In this document: positions 8,443 through 16,421 of the stretch, one piece after another | How positions within the stretch are numbered: the first letter of the stretch is position 1 | How the letters are laid out: every line of letters starts with the position of its first letter | NCBI GenBank assembly: GCA_015060105.1 | Contig: SUZD01000006.1 | Coordinates: forward strand, 16,156-80,155 | DNA length: 64,000 nucleotides | Origin: Rikenellaceae bacterium | Lineage (GTDB): Bacteria; Bacteroidota; Bacteroidia; Bacteroidales; Rikenellaceae | Direction: 5' to 3' | Program-made: the position numbers and the translations under genes | The notes under the pieces: generated by a model | What the model was told of the DNA's origin: nothing | What the model saw: only the letters and a program-made list of their open reading frames with translations | Database searches by the model: none

Positions 8443-8480
8443 TTGGACCCTCCCCTAAATCCCCTCCTTGGAGGGGACTT
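8443..8480. repeat. Dispersed palindromic element related to the array at 1-415
   Basis: GTTGGACCCTCCCC is followed by the perfect palindrome CCCCTCC-TT-GGAGGGG (8461-8476) and ACTTT. The same order GTTGGACCCTCCCCC - CCCCTCCTTGGAG - GGGCTT is in each unit of the array at 1-415. It lies in the 270-bp divergent intergenic stretch between xseA and prfA. That stretch otherwise holds only the two promoters and AT-rich sequence. Confidence 0.75.
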
Positions 8481-8552
8481 TGTCGCTACGCTCCGAAATT
8501 TGGTACGAAATTACAGGGTATTTCGTGTATAAGCACCTCTTTTTTTGGGGGA

Positions 8553-8584
8553 TTTGGTGATTGTGCAAACTTTCACTAAATTTG
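8553..8584 (+). promoter_or_regulatory. Promoter of prfA-pyrF (TTTG-N20-TAAATTTG)
   Basis: TTTG at 8553-8556 and TAAATTTG at 8577-8584 are separated by exactly 20 bp. The predicted transcript would begin near 8591, so the true prfA start is the ATG at 8608 and not the in-frame ATG at 8545. Confidence 0.85.
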
Positions 8585-8607
8585 CGGACAAAAATCATAC
8601 TTTTTCT

Positions 8608-9693
8608 ATGGCAGAGAATATCATATTGAGTAAACTCGACGGCCTGAAAGCACGCTTCGAGGAGATTTCGCAAAAGATTACCGACCCCGAAGTGCTTGCC
8701 GATATGAAGCAGTTCGTGCAACTCAACAAGGAGTACAAGGAGATTCAACCCATTATCGCTGCGTGCGAAAACTATAAGACCATCTATAATAACATCGCCG
8801 AGGCTAAGGATGTGATAGCCAACGAGAAAGATGAGGAGTTTCGCGAAATGGCGCGTATGGAGTTGGCCGAGTTGGAGCCCAAGTTGCCCATCTTGGAGGA
8901 GGAGATTAAACTGCTGTTTATCCCCAAAGACCCCCAAGACGACAAGAATGCCATTCTCGAAATTCGTGGTGGTACCGGTGGCGACGAGGCTGCAATCTTT
9001 GCGGGTGACTTGCTGCGTATGTACACCCACTACTTCGAGACCAAAGGTTGGAAGTATGAGATTAACTCGCAAAGCGAGGGTACATCGGGTGGCTACAAAG
9101 AGGTTGTGTTGAAGGTTATCGGCCAAGGCGTGTATGGCGTGCTCAAATATGAGTCGGGCGTACACCGCGTGCAACGTGTCCCCCAAACCGAGACACAAGG
9201 TCGTGTACACACTTCGGCTGCATCGGTGGCTGTTCTGCCCGAGGCCGAGGAGTTTGACATCGAGCTCAATATGAACGATATCCGTAAGGATACTTTCTGT
9301 GCATCGGGCCCCGGTGGACAGAGTGTGAATACCACATATTCGGCTATCCGTCTGACCCACATTCCCACAGGTATTGTGGTGCAGTGCCAGGACCAAAAGT
9401 CGCAGCTCAAAAACTTCGACAAGGCGTTGGAGGAGTTGCGTACCCGTATCTTCAACCTCGAATACCAAAAATACCTCGACGAGATTGCCTCGAAGCGTAA
9501 AACAATGGTTTCGACCGGTGACCGTAGTGCCAAGATTCGTACTTACAACTATCCGCAAGGCCGTATCACCGACCACCGTATCAACTACACCATCTACAAC
9601 CTCGGAGCCTTTATGGACGGCGATATCCAAGACTGTATCGACCACCTGATTGTTGCCGAGAACGCCGAGCGTCTTAAAGAGAGCAACTTGTAA
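8608..9693 (+). CDS. prfA: Peptide chain release factor 1
   Basis: A 361-residue class I release factor. The peptidyl-tRNA hydrolysis motif GGQ is at 236-238 (SGPGGQSVN). The stop-codon reading tripeptide at 192-194 is PQT in HRVQRVPQTETQGR, of the RF1 PxT type rather than the RF2 SPF type, so it should read UAA/UAG. The start at 8608 is chosen because the upstream in-frame ATG (8545) precedes the promoter. pyrF follows 25 bp downstream. Confidence 0.95.
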   Translation: MAENIILSKLDGLKARFEEISQKITDPEVLADMKQFVQLNKEYKEIQPIIAACENYKTIYNNIAEAKDVIANEKDEEFREMARMELAELEPKLPILEEEIKLLFIPKDPQDDKNAILEIRGGTGGDEAAIFAGDLLRMYTHYFETKGWKYEINSQSEGTSGGYKEVVLKVIGQGVYGVLKYESGVHRVQRVPQTETQGRVHTSAASVAVLPEAEEFDIELNMNDIRKDTFCASGPGGQSVNTTYSAIRLTHIPTGIVVQCQDQKSQLKNFDKALEELRTRIFNLEYQKYLDEIASKRKTMVSTGDRSAKIRTYNYPQGRITDHRINYTIYNLGAFMDGDIQDCIDHLIVAENAERLKESNL

Positions 9694-9718
9694 TAAACCC
9701 TCAAATATCAGCAAACAG

Positions 9719-10546
9719 ATGAATGCCGCACAACTTTTCGAGCAGATTAAGGCTAAACGCAGTTTCCTGTGTGTAGGTCTTGATACTGACCTTAACAAGA
9801 TTCCGGAGTGCCTCAAAGGTCAGCCCGACGCCGCATTGACCTTCAACAAGGCGATTATCGATGCAACGGCACCCTATATTGTGTGTTATAAGCCCAACCT
9901 CGCTTTCTACGAGGTGCAGGGAGCCGAGGGTATTCGCTGTTTTGAGCAAACTTGCGAGTATATCCGCACCAAATACCCCGAGATTATGATTATTGCCGAT
10001 GCCAAGCGTGGCGATATAGGCAACACCTCGGAGCAATATGCCAAAGCCTTTTTCGATACCAACCTTGCCGATGCGGTGACATTGTCGCCATATATGGGCT
10101 ACGACACCGTAGCGCCTTTCCTCAAATACGAGGGCAAGTGGAGTGTGATTTTGGCTCTGACCTCGAACCCGAGTGCCGAGGATTTCGAGATGCAACGAAT
10201 GGCCGATGGTCGTCGTCTGTATGAGTTGGTGCTCGAAACAACAAAACAATGGGGCGACGCCGATAATACGATGTATGTCGTCGGTGCCACCAAAGCGTTT
10301 ATGTTGGAGGGTATCCGCTCGATTGTTCCCGACCACTTCTTGTTGGTTCCCGGTGTGGGCGCACAAGGAGGTAGCCTCCGAGATGTTGCGGCTTATGGAA
10401 TGAACTCGCGCTGTGGTCTTTTGGTAAACTCGTCGCGCGGTATCATCTATGCCGACCGCACCGAGCGTTATGCCGAGGTTGCCGGCGAGAAAGCGCGCGA
10501 GATGCAAGCCGAGATGTCGGAGTTGCTTGATACCTATCTGCGATAG
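9719..10546 (+). CDS. pyrF: Orotidine 5'-phosphate decarboxylase, long (class 2) form
   Basis: A 275-residue OMP decarboxylase making UMP in pyrimidine synthesis. The catalytic D-K-x-x-D array lies in ADAKRGDIGNTS (K96), with substrate motifs GLDTDL near residue 20, CYKPN (56-60) and VPGVGAQGG in the C-terminal half. Length and the GNTS sequence fit the type-2 family. A longer in-frame opening from 9650 lies within the prfA end and encodes no family sequence, so ATG 9719 is preferred. It is probably co-transcribed with prfA and is followed by a terminator. Confidence 0.94.
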   Translation: MNAAQLFEQIKAKRSFLCVGLDTDLNKIPECLKGQPDAALTFNKAIIDATAPYIVCYKPNLAFYEVQGAEGIRCFEQTCEYIRTKYPEIMIIADAKRGDIGNTSEQYAKAFFDTNLADAVTLSPYMGYDTVAPFLKYEGKWSVILALTSNPSAEDFEMQRMADGRRLYELVLETTKQWGDADNTMYVVGATKAFMLEGIRSIVPDHFLLVPGVGAQGGSLRDVAAYGMNSRCGLLVNSSRGIIYADRTERYAEVAGEKAREMQAEMSELLDTYLR

Positions 10547-10567
10547 ACGAAAACTGCAAATAAAGAG

Positions 10568-10601
10568 AAGGAGTGCTCTGCGTGGGGTACTCCTTTTGTT
10601 T
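10568..10601 (+). terminator. Terminator after pyrF
   Basis: AAGGAGT (10568-10574) pairs with ACTCCTT (10589-10595), with a run TTTTGTTT directly after it. It lies 22 bp beyond the pyrF stop. Confidence 0.7.
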
Positions 10602-10622
10602 CGGGATAAGCCCCCAAAAAAT

Positions 10623-10658
10623 GAGCGGTATGCAAGGACTGACTCTTGCATACCGCTC
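10623..10658 (-). terminator. Terminator after the acyl-CoA ligase gene
   Basis: A perfect 14-bp stem (10623-10636 with 10645-10658, GAGCGGTATGCAAG) has an 8-base loop and is followed on the minus strand by ATTTTTT. It faces the terminator of prfA-pyrF, insulating the convergent genes. The remaining 100 bp up to 10761 is CT/CA-rich low-complexity sequence. Confidence 0.8.
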
Positions 10659-10761
10659 TTCCAAAGACTTACACACAATCTCTCTCACGTGCGGGGCTTC
10701 TTACACACAACTCACTCACACCCCGCTCTCTCTCACATTATCTTACTCTCACAAATTTGGT

Positions 10762-12393
10762 TTAGCTGTACAAGAAACGCTTGATACTGCGCTTCGGTGT
10801 CTTTTCAAACTCGCCGTCGATAAGCTCGATTGCTGCTACTTGGCTGTAATTGGGCAACAGCTGATTGAGCGCTACGAGGTTCTCTTTCATTGTGGTCTCG
10901 GCCTCGGCTTTAATCTCGGCTGTCAGAGGCTTGCCTGCGGTATCCACTGCAACCAATCCCACGAGTTTGCCCTTGCCGCGCTCGACGATAAGCGACTCGG
11001 CTACCATGGGCATTTCGTTGAGTTGATCCTCAATCTCCTCGGGGTAGATGTTCTGTCCGTTCGCGCTCAAAATCATCGCCTTGCTACGACCACGAATGTA
11101 GATATTGCCGTGTTTGTCGATGATTCCGAGGTCACCCGTACGGAACCAACCATCTTCGGTAAACGCTGCGGCAGTAGCCTCGGGGTTGTTGAAATAACCG
11201 ATTGTGACATTGTCGCCATTGACCTGAATCTCTCCCACACACTCTCTCGCGTTCTCGGAGTCAATGCGAACGTTCATACCTGCCACAGGTTTGCCGCATG
11301 AGCGTTTAGCGAAGTGTTCCCAATCCTCGTAACCGATAAGCGGGGCGCACTCTGTCATACCATAGCCAACGGTGTACGGGAATTTAATCATACGCATAGT
11401 CTTCTCGACATTCTTTGCCAAAGCGGCGCCGCCGATGATGATACTGCGTACTTTGCCACCCAATGCGCTAATCAATGTCTTGCGAATCTTGCTGCAAATG
11501 AGTTGGCGTACTCCCGGAATCATAAGCGCAACCTTCATCGCGGGCTTATTGACTACGGGGATAACTTTGTTTTTGAATATCTTCTCCATTACCAAAGGTA
11601 CGGTAATGATAAGGTACGGTTGAACTTCGGCAAAGGCTTGCAACAATACGCTGGGCGTAGGGGTCTTGCCGAGGAAGTAGATAGCGCAACCTTGACACAA
11701 CGGATAGGTCAATTCAAATGCCATACCGTAGAGGTGCGCCAAAGGCAACATCGACAACATGTGGTCGCCCGGATTGGCGGGCAGACGATGAATACCGAAG
11801 TCGATGTTCGACGAGAAGTTGCGAGCGGTCAGCATAACGCCTTTGGGGGTGCTGGTTGTGCCCGAGGTGTAGTCAATCATCAACAGTGTGTCGAGGTTCT
11901 CTTTCGAGAAATTGACATCTTCGGGACGAACGCCATTGGGGAACTTCTCGGCCATCTGCTTGTCGAGGTCGTCAATGGGTGTTGCGCTCCACAAAATCTC
12001 CAAAGTGTCGATATTGATGGCGCAAACCAGACGATCGATACCCGACTCCGAAAGAGTTTTCCATGCAGCCTCGTCGGTAAACAAAACGCGGCTCTCGGAG
12101 TGCTTGATGAGGTTTGCTGCGCTATCGACTGTAAAATCGTTAAGGATAGGAACGGCTACTGCATCGGCCGAGGTTACACCAAAGAAAGTGATACCCCAAC
12201 GCGCGCTGTTTTTGCCGTAAATTGCAATTTTGTCGCCAGCCTGAACGCCTACACTCTTAAATATAAGATGCAGACGCTCTATTTCGGTTGCGGTTTGTCC
12301 AAAGGTAAAAACGTCGCCGTGAAAATCGCAAAGCGCGGGAGCGTTCCAGTTGGCGTGTACCGCATTGTTGAAATAATATAAAAAGTGTTTCAT
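10762..12393 (-). CDS. AMP-dependent acyl-CoA synthetase (long-chain fatty acid-CoA ligase type)
   Basis: A 543-residue ANL-superfamily enzyme activating a carboxylate through acyl-AMP. Motifs: phosphate loop YTSGTTSTPKGV (residues 175-186), GYGMTECAPLIGYE (A5), FRTGDLGIIDKHGNIYIRGR (A7-A8) and the C-terminal KRSIKRF lysines of A10. The start at 12393 (MKHFLYYF) is preferred because the 23 preceding in-frame residues are lysine- and glutamine-rich and unlike the family. There is no signal peptide. A fatty-acid substrate is likely from the family but not proven. It stands alone with its own terminator. Confidence 0.88.
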   Translation of the reverse strand: MKHFLYYFNNAVHANWNAPALCDFHGDVFTFGQTATEIERLHLIFKSVGVQAGDKIAIYGKNSARWGITFFGVTSADAVAVPILNDFTVDSAANLIKHSESRVLFTDEAAWKTLSESGIDRLVCAINIDTLEILWSATPIDDLDKQMAEKFPNGVRPEDVNFSKENLDTLLMIDYTSGTTSTPKGVMLTARNFSSNIDFGIHRLPANPGDHMLSMLPLAHLYGMAFELTYPLCQGCAIYFLGKTPTPSVLLQAFAEVQPYLIITVPLVMEKIFKNKVIPVVNKPAMKVALMIPGVRQLICSKIRKTLISALGGKVRSIIIGGAALAKNVEKTMRMIKFPYTVGYGMTECAPLIGYEDWEHFAKRSCGKPVAGMNVRIDSENARECVGEIQVNGDNVTIGYFNNPEATAAAFTEDGWFRTGDLGIIDKHGNIYIRGRSKAMILSANGQNIYPEEIEDQLNEMPMVAESLIVERGKGKLVGLVAVDTAGKPLTAEIKAEAETTMKENLVALNQLLPNYSQVAAIELIDGEFEKTPKRSIKRFLYS

Positions 12394-12860
12394 CTTTTCT
12401 GTGTCGCTTTTTATTTGTTGTGTGTTTTTTTTGTTAGCCTTTGTTTGTTGTCGCCCACGCATCGTGAGCGTTATGTTGTGTAGTCCACGTTGTCTTTGTG
12501 GAACTGCGACGGCGAATTTGATACATTTTTTTTGAACTCGACGAAAAAAGGGTTTTGCCCCCGCTGAAAAACCCGATTTTGGGCGTTTTTGGGGCGAATT
12601 TGTCTATTCTGGGGTGAAATTCCTTGTTTGGTAATCGGTTTGGGGCGAATTTTGGGCTGTTTTTTAGTGGGGAATTGTGTGCGCTTGTCGGCAAAACCGG
12701 AGTATTTGTCGAGATTTTTGGGGCATTTGCGCTAATGGCCTCCCTAACCCCGAGGACATAGGGAGGTTAAGGAGTTTATGGAGGGTAGTGGAGTGTCGGG
12801 GGAGTGCGGGAGTGCAGGTACGCAGGTGTGTGTCGGGGTGTGGTTTTAGGGGCGTTGGTA
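12394..12860. other. Intergenic region, about 470 bp, no gene recognised
   Basis: The divergent spacer is T/G-rich on the plus strand with several TTTTGGGCG-like and GGGGCGAATT repeats near 12590-12655. A short inverted repeat CCTCCCT/AGGGAGG lies near 12738-12770, and a G-rich low-complexity stretch runs to 12850. A minus-strand 86-codon frame at 12434-12694 has skewed composition and no family resemblance, and is not called. No clear promoter for the leftward ligase gene was found. Confidence 0.5.
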
Positions 12861-12892
12861 TTTGTTTATTCCTTATTTAAATGCTATATTTG
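12861..12892 (+). promoter_or_regulatory. Promoter of the 12911 gene (TTTG-N20-TATATTTG)
   Basis: TTTG at 12861-12864 and TATATTTG at 12885-12892 are exactly 20 bp apart. The predicted transcript start falls just before the ribosome binding site. Confidence 0.85.
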
Positions 12893-12897
12893 CGAAA

Positions 12898-12904
12898 AGG
12901 AGGT
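12898..12904 (+). promoter_or_regulatory. Strong Shine-Dalgarno site AGGAGGT
   Basis: AGGAGGT lies 6 bases before the ATG at 12911 and fixes that start over the in-frame ATG at 12881. Such a full site is unusual here, where nearly every other gene has an A/T-rich leader without one. Confidence 0.75.
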
Positions 12905-12910
12905 ATTGTT

Positions 12911-13567
12911 ATGAAACGAATACTACTGCTTATCTGCCTTTCGGTGGTGACTCTAAACCTTTCGGCTCAACGTTATGGGCTGGGGCCACGTCACGAAATG
13001 CGTGTGGGCGTCGGTCTTTTACCTATGTCAAACTTCGACCTTGATGCCTTCGTAATTGACCGCGATTGTAGTGCCGGTGGTTTTTACGACCGCACACATC
13101 TCTATATTGGCGATATTTACAAATCCCCCTCGATAAGTTTTTCGTACACAGGTCGCCTTGCTCGCTGGTTTGAGCTTGGCTTTGTGGCAAGCTACCATTC
13201 GGCGTTCGCCCATACCTATACCCGCAAGGGCAATGTGAAGGAGGGTCACTATGCCGACCACTATCTACACCTAATGCCGACTGCCCGTTTTGTGTGGCTC
13301 CGACGTGATTTGGTGCGTATGTACTCTTCGGTTGGCTTGGGCCTTACGAGCGTGAATGTCGGTTGTGCCAAGCCTACTTCGACGGAGGTTGCTCGTCGTT
13401 CCGCAGGAATGATATTTAGCTTCGAGATTGTCGGTGTCGGTATCTCGGTTGGTCGCAGGGTGTTTGGTTTTGCCGAGTTGGGTATCGCTTCGCGCGGTTT
13501 CTTTAATGTCGGCGTAGGTTGCAGGTTGTTCTCACAAAAACAGAAACGCAATGGAGAGATATATTAG
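12911..13567 (+). CDS. Secreted outer-membrane beta-barrel-like protein of unknown function
   Basis: 218 residues with a clear signal peptide (KRILLLICLSVVTLNLSAQ, cleavage after SAQ near residue 20). Alternating hydrophobic/aromatic strands follow, such as MRVGVGLLPMS, SISFSYTGRL, FELGFVASYHSAF, YSSVGLGLTSVNVG and FFNVGVGCRLF. This suggests a small outer-membrane barrel of the opacity/OmpW kind. I do not recognise a specific family. It has its own promoter and ribosome binding site, and the next gene starts 17 bp before its end, so the two are likely translated together. Confidence 0.7.
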   Translation: MKRILLLICLSVVTLNLSAQRYGLGPRHEMRVGVGLLPMSNFDLDAFVIDRDCSAGGFYDRTHLYIGDIYKSPSISFSYTGRLARWFELGFVASYHSAFAHTYTRKGNVKEGHYADHYLHLMPTARFVWLRRDLVRMYSSVGLGLTSVNVGCAKPTSTEVARRSAGMIFSFEIVGVGISVGRRVFGFAELGIASRGFFNVGVGCRLFSQKQKRNGEIY

Positions 13568-14372
13568 AAATATACCGAGCCGTATCGCGGTACTTGTGCT
13601 GTTGGTTGTCGCTATGATGGGTTGCGCTCGTAGAGGCGACTATTACTATAGCTGGCCTCTGCCACATAAGTATCTCAATCTGGTTATATCTGATGAAGTT
13701 CGCACACTTGCCAATGATGCCTATGTTGTTATTCTGGCCGAGCAGTGGGCGGCAATAGACTCGATTGAGAGTCGCGAAAAGTTTATGAAGGAGTACTTTC
13801 GGGATTGTCGCTTGGAGGAGCATACCGACTCTATCGAAATCTTCTATCCCCAACACTTTGATGCGTATTACGAGGGCGAGGTGTTAGTGAGGCCAAGAGT
13901 CGATACCGTGCGAAGTGTGATTTATCGTGAGGTGTATCCCGAAGCTACGCTTTCGACCGAGGTGGGTGCTGTGCGTAGCTATGGCGATATAATATTGAGT
14001 ACGCTTGGCGAAAATCGCTTCAACGTCGAGCGAAGGACCGAGAGTGGCGTTACCTTCTTGGCGGATATATTGCATCGTTCTGACCATCAGGACGGCTTTG
14101 ATATGTTTCGGTTCTCGGGCTTGCGTGCAGGAACAGATGATGGATTGGAGCTTAAATACTCGCTCGAAGAGGTGATGGTGCAGATGGGCGAGAAGTTTAC
14201 TCCCCTGACTAACGAGAGGTTTTATATGGGCTCGCTGCACATACCCCGACATCGTTTTGCAATATTTAACGGCCGTATAGAGGTGGCTGTCAAGTCGTCA
14301 TCGATGTCGGTGCCCGATAAATTCTTTATGGAGTACAACTATACCAACAACTATGACGTGGACGAGAGATAA
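13551..14372 (+). CDS. Lipoprotein of unknown function
   Basis: 273 residues. The N-terminus has a hydrophobic segment and lipobox MMGC with lipid Cys at 25. After the Cys come basic and tyrosine residues (ARRGDYYYSW) instead of the acidic residues typical of surface export in this phylum, which hints at a periplasmic-facing location. The rest is a soluble alpha/beta-type sequence with no motif I know. It overlaps the preceding barrel-like gene by 17 bp, which suggests a functional pair. Confidence 0.7.
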   Translation: MERYIRNIPSRIAVLVLLVVAMMGCARRGDYYYSWPLPHKYLNLVISDEVRTLANDAYVVILAEQWAAIDSIESREKFMKEYFRDCRLEEHTDSIEIFYPQHFDAYYEGEVLVRPRVDTVRSVIYREVYPEATLSTEVGAVRSYGDIILSTLGENRFNVERRTESGVTFLADILHRSDHQDGFDMFRFSGLRAGTDDGLELKYSLEEVMVQMGEKFTPLTNERFYMGSLHIPRHRFAIFNGRIEVAVKSSSMSVPDKFFMEYNYTNNYDVDER

Positions 14373-14402
14373 TCTCGGCGCCACCCCCAAACACTACTAT
14401 TG

Positions 14403-15839
14403 ATGAAAAAACCTTCGTTTCTAATCTCCCTTGTGCCAATTATTGTGCTGTTGGTGCTGATTGCGCTCAATGTGATACTTGAACCGGATGACACTCTGGC
14501 CGGCTCCAATCAACTTTCGCTGTTTCTCGCCTCGTTTGTTGCGGGTGTGATAGCTCTGTGCTATGGGACCTCATGGACACAACTTGTCGAGGGCATAACT
14601 CGTGCGTTTGTGAGTGCTGTTCCCGCCTTTCTGATACTTTTGATGGTGGGCGTGCTGTCGGGCTCGTGGATGACCAGCGGCATTATCCCCACAATGATAT
14701 ATTACGGATTGGAGGTGCTTCGCCCCGAGTTTTTCCTGCCTGCAACGGTACTGCTTACGGTTGTAATCTCTCTGGCAACGGGTAGTTCGTGGTCCACAGT
14801 TGCAACTATCGGTGTGGCGCTTATTGCGGTGGGTAATGCTCTCGGTATCGACCCTGCGTGGAGCGCGGGAGCCATTATCTCGGGCGCGTATTTCGGCGAT
14901 AAGGTGTCGCCCCTGTCCGATACCACCAACCTTGCAGCAACGGTGGCCGAAGTGCCGCTTTTCGACCATATACGCTTTATGATGCGCACCACTATCCCCA
15001 CGATTGTTGTGACACTTGTGGCGTTTACCGTTATGGGTTTTTGCGCGGGTGGCTCAACGGCCGATATAAGCTCGACTGCCGAGTTCCAACAAGCCATAGC
15101 CTCGACCTACCGAATAAGCGGTTGGTTTATGCTTGTGCCGTTGGTTGTGTTGGTGCTGATTGTGCGCCGTATGCCCGCTGTCCCCGTCTTGATGATAGGC
15201 TCGTTGTTGGCTGTCGTTTGTGCCGCCATATTCCAACAACCCCTGCTCGAACAACTTGCGGGCGAGCCTCTGGATTGGGGTAGCGGCTATCGCGTGCTTA
15301 CTCGATGTATGTATGGCGCAACCGAGCCGAGCACGGGTGTCGAGGCGGTGGATTCGCTCCTATCTACGGGCGGTATGTGGGGTATGATGCCTACCGTGTG
15401 GCTGATTATCTCGGCGATGGTGTTTGCGGGAGTAATGGACGCAGGTGGTTTCCTGGCGAAGATGACCGACTCTCTCGCATCACGATTGAGCCGTCGTGCG
15501 CCTATGGTTACCGCAACAGCTGCATCGTGTCTGCTTTTTAACCTCACAACGGGCGACCAATATATGTCGATTGTTGTCCCCGGAAAGATGTTCCACGAGG
15601 CATATCGACGCAAAGGATATGACAGTTGTCTGCTCAGCCGAACACTCGAAGATGGAGCAACTGCAACAAGTGTGCTTATACCGTGGAATACTTGTGGTGC
15701 AACGCAGGCGACGATACTTGGTGTTGCGACATTCAGTTACCTGCCTTTTGCCATTTTCTGTTGGTTGTCGCCCTTGATGACCATATTATTTGCGTGGTTA
15801 GGAATTGCTCAATCTCCCAAATTCAGAAAAACTGTATAA
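14403..15839 (+). CDS. nhaC: Na+/H+ antiporter, NhaC family
   Basis: A 478-residue polytopic membrane protein of the NhaC/ion-transporter superfamily with about 11-12 hydrophobic segments. Family landmarks are SLATGSSWSTVATIGVAL near residues 122-139, GAYFGDKVSPLSDTTNLAA near 163-181 and LTTGDQYMSIVVPG in the C-terminal third. It probably exports Na+ (or exchanges organic acids, as in MleN-type members) across the inner membrane. The ATG at 14403 is preferred over the TTG immediately before it. It follows the lipoprotein gene by 30 bp and ends at a bidirectional terminator. Confidence 0.9.
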   Translation: MKKPSFLISLVPIIVLLVLIALNVILEPDDTLAGSNQLSLFLASFVAGVIALCYGTSWTQLVEGITRAFVSAVPAFLILLMVGVLSGSWMTSGIIPTMIYYGLEVLRPEFFLPATVLLTVVISLATGSSWSTVATIGVALIAVGNALGIDPAWSAGAIISGAYFGDKVSPLSDTTNLAATVAEVPLFDHIRFMMRTTIPTIVVTLVAFTVMGFCAGGSTADISSTAEFQQAIASTYRISGWFMLVPLVVLVLIVRRMPAVPVLMIGSLLAVVCAAIFQQPLLEQLAGEPLDWGSGYRVLTRCMYGATEPSTGVEAVDSLLSTGGMWGMMPTVWLIISAMVFAGVMDAGGFLAKMTDSLASRLSRRAPMVTATAASCLLFNLTTGDQYMSIVVPGKMFHEAYRRKGYDSCLLSRTLEDGATATSVLIPWNTCGATQATILGVATFSYLPFAIFCWLSPLMTILFAWLGIAQSPKFRKTV

Positions 15840-15862
15840 CAAGGTATATACAACTTCAAACC

Positions 15863-15895
15863 AAAATAGGCTGCCCGATTGGGACAGCCTATTTT
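15863..15895. terminator. Bidirectional terminator between nhaC and the DUF3127 gene
   Basis: AAAATAGGCTG (15863-15873) pairs perfectly with CAGCCTATTTT (15885-15895), and further CC/GG pairing closes the loop. A/T runs on both sides allow termination of the convergent genes nhaC (plus) and DUF3127 (minus). Confidence 0.8.
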
Positions 15896-15913
15896 GATTA
15901 TTCTAATGGCAAA

Positions 15914-16285
15914 TTAGAATGGTAGGTCATCGACATCGTCAGCCGTTGCGGGCATGGCGGTCTCTTTGAACGGAGCCTCCTCAACTGCGGGCGCAGCGGG
16001 AGTTGCAGTAGCTGCCGCAGGCGCTTGGTTGATACGCCATGCATTGACATTGGTGTACCAGCGACCATTATACTCGCGCGACTCGATGTTAATCGAAATA
16101 GACACTTTATCGCCCTCGCGAAGGTTTGCAGCCTCTGCTGCCTTATCGCCAAAGAAGGTTACGCACACCTTACGATTGAACTCGTCGGGTTGCTCGATGA
16201 TGATTTCACGTTTTTGCCACTCGCCACGTGCGCTTGTACCGCTTTGCACAGGCAGGATTTTATAAACAAGTCCGTTGATATCCAT
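15914..16285 (-). CDS. DUF3127 OB-fold protein with an SSB-like acidic C-terminal tip
   Basis: 123 residues. The first 85 residues match the Bacteroidetes DUF3127 family, an OB-fold domain related to ssDNA-binding proteins (WQKREIIIEQPDEF, VCVTFFGDKA, VSISINIESREYNGRWYTNVNAWRI). An Ala/Pro-rich linker follows and the protein ends ADDVDDLPF, very like the DDIPF tip by which SSB recruits repair and replication partners. It is likely a small ssDNA- or RNA-binding accessory. It has its own -7 box and a terminator shared with nhaC. Confidence 0.85.
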   Translation of the reverse strand: MDINGLVYKILPVQSGTSARGEWQKREIIIEQPDEFNRKVCVTFFGDKAAEAANLREGDKVSISINIESREYNGRWYTNVNAWRINQAPAAATATPAAPAVEEAPFKETAMPATADDVDDLPF

Positions 16286-16308
16286 AGTTAATCTGTTTTT
16301 GCTTGGTG

Positions 16309-16316
16309 CAAAGGTA
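16309..16316 (-). promoter_or_regulatory. -7 box for the DUF3127 gene
   Basis: TACCTTTG on the minus strand, 23 bp before the ATG at 16285, matches TAnnTTTG. A -33 TTTG at the expected distance is not evident. Confidence 0.55.
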
Positions 16317-16355
16317 ATAAAAATAAAATTAGCATTTGCTATACAACAGCCGACA

Positions 16356-16394
16356 AAAAAAGCGTGTCCCGAAACTTGTTGGACACGCTTTTTT
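16356..16394 (-). terminator. Terminator after the FKBP gene
   Basis: A perfect 14-bp stem AAAAAAGCGTGTCC (16356-16369) / GGACACGCTTTTTT (16381-16394) gives a T-run in either direction. It lies 27 bp past the FKBP stop and just upstream of the promoter region of the DUF3127 gene. Confidence 0.85.
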
Positions 16395-16421
16395 GATTTA
16401 TTCGGTCTGGCCGCCTTCGAC

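Noticed and set aside
8545..8607. N-terminal extension of prfA from the upstream ATG
   Set aside because: The ATG at 8545 lies upstream of a full-consensus promoter (8553-8584), so it would not be on the transcript.
8455..9816. 453-codon minus-strand open frame
   Set aside because: Antisense shadow of prfA, and it crosses the prfA promoter.
12434..12694. 86-codon minus-strand frame in the intergenic region
   Set aside because: Low-complexity Lys/Pro/Ser/Thr-rich translation without start signal or family resemblance.
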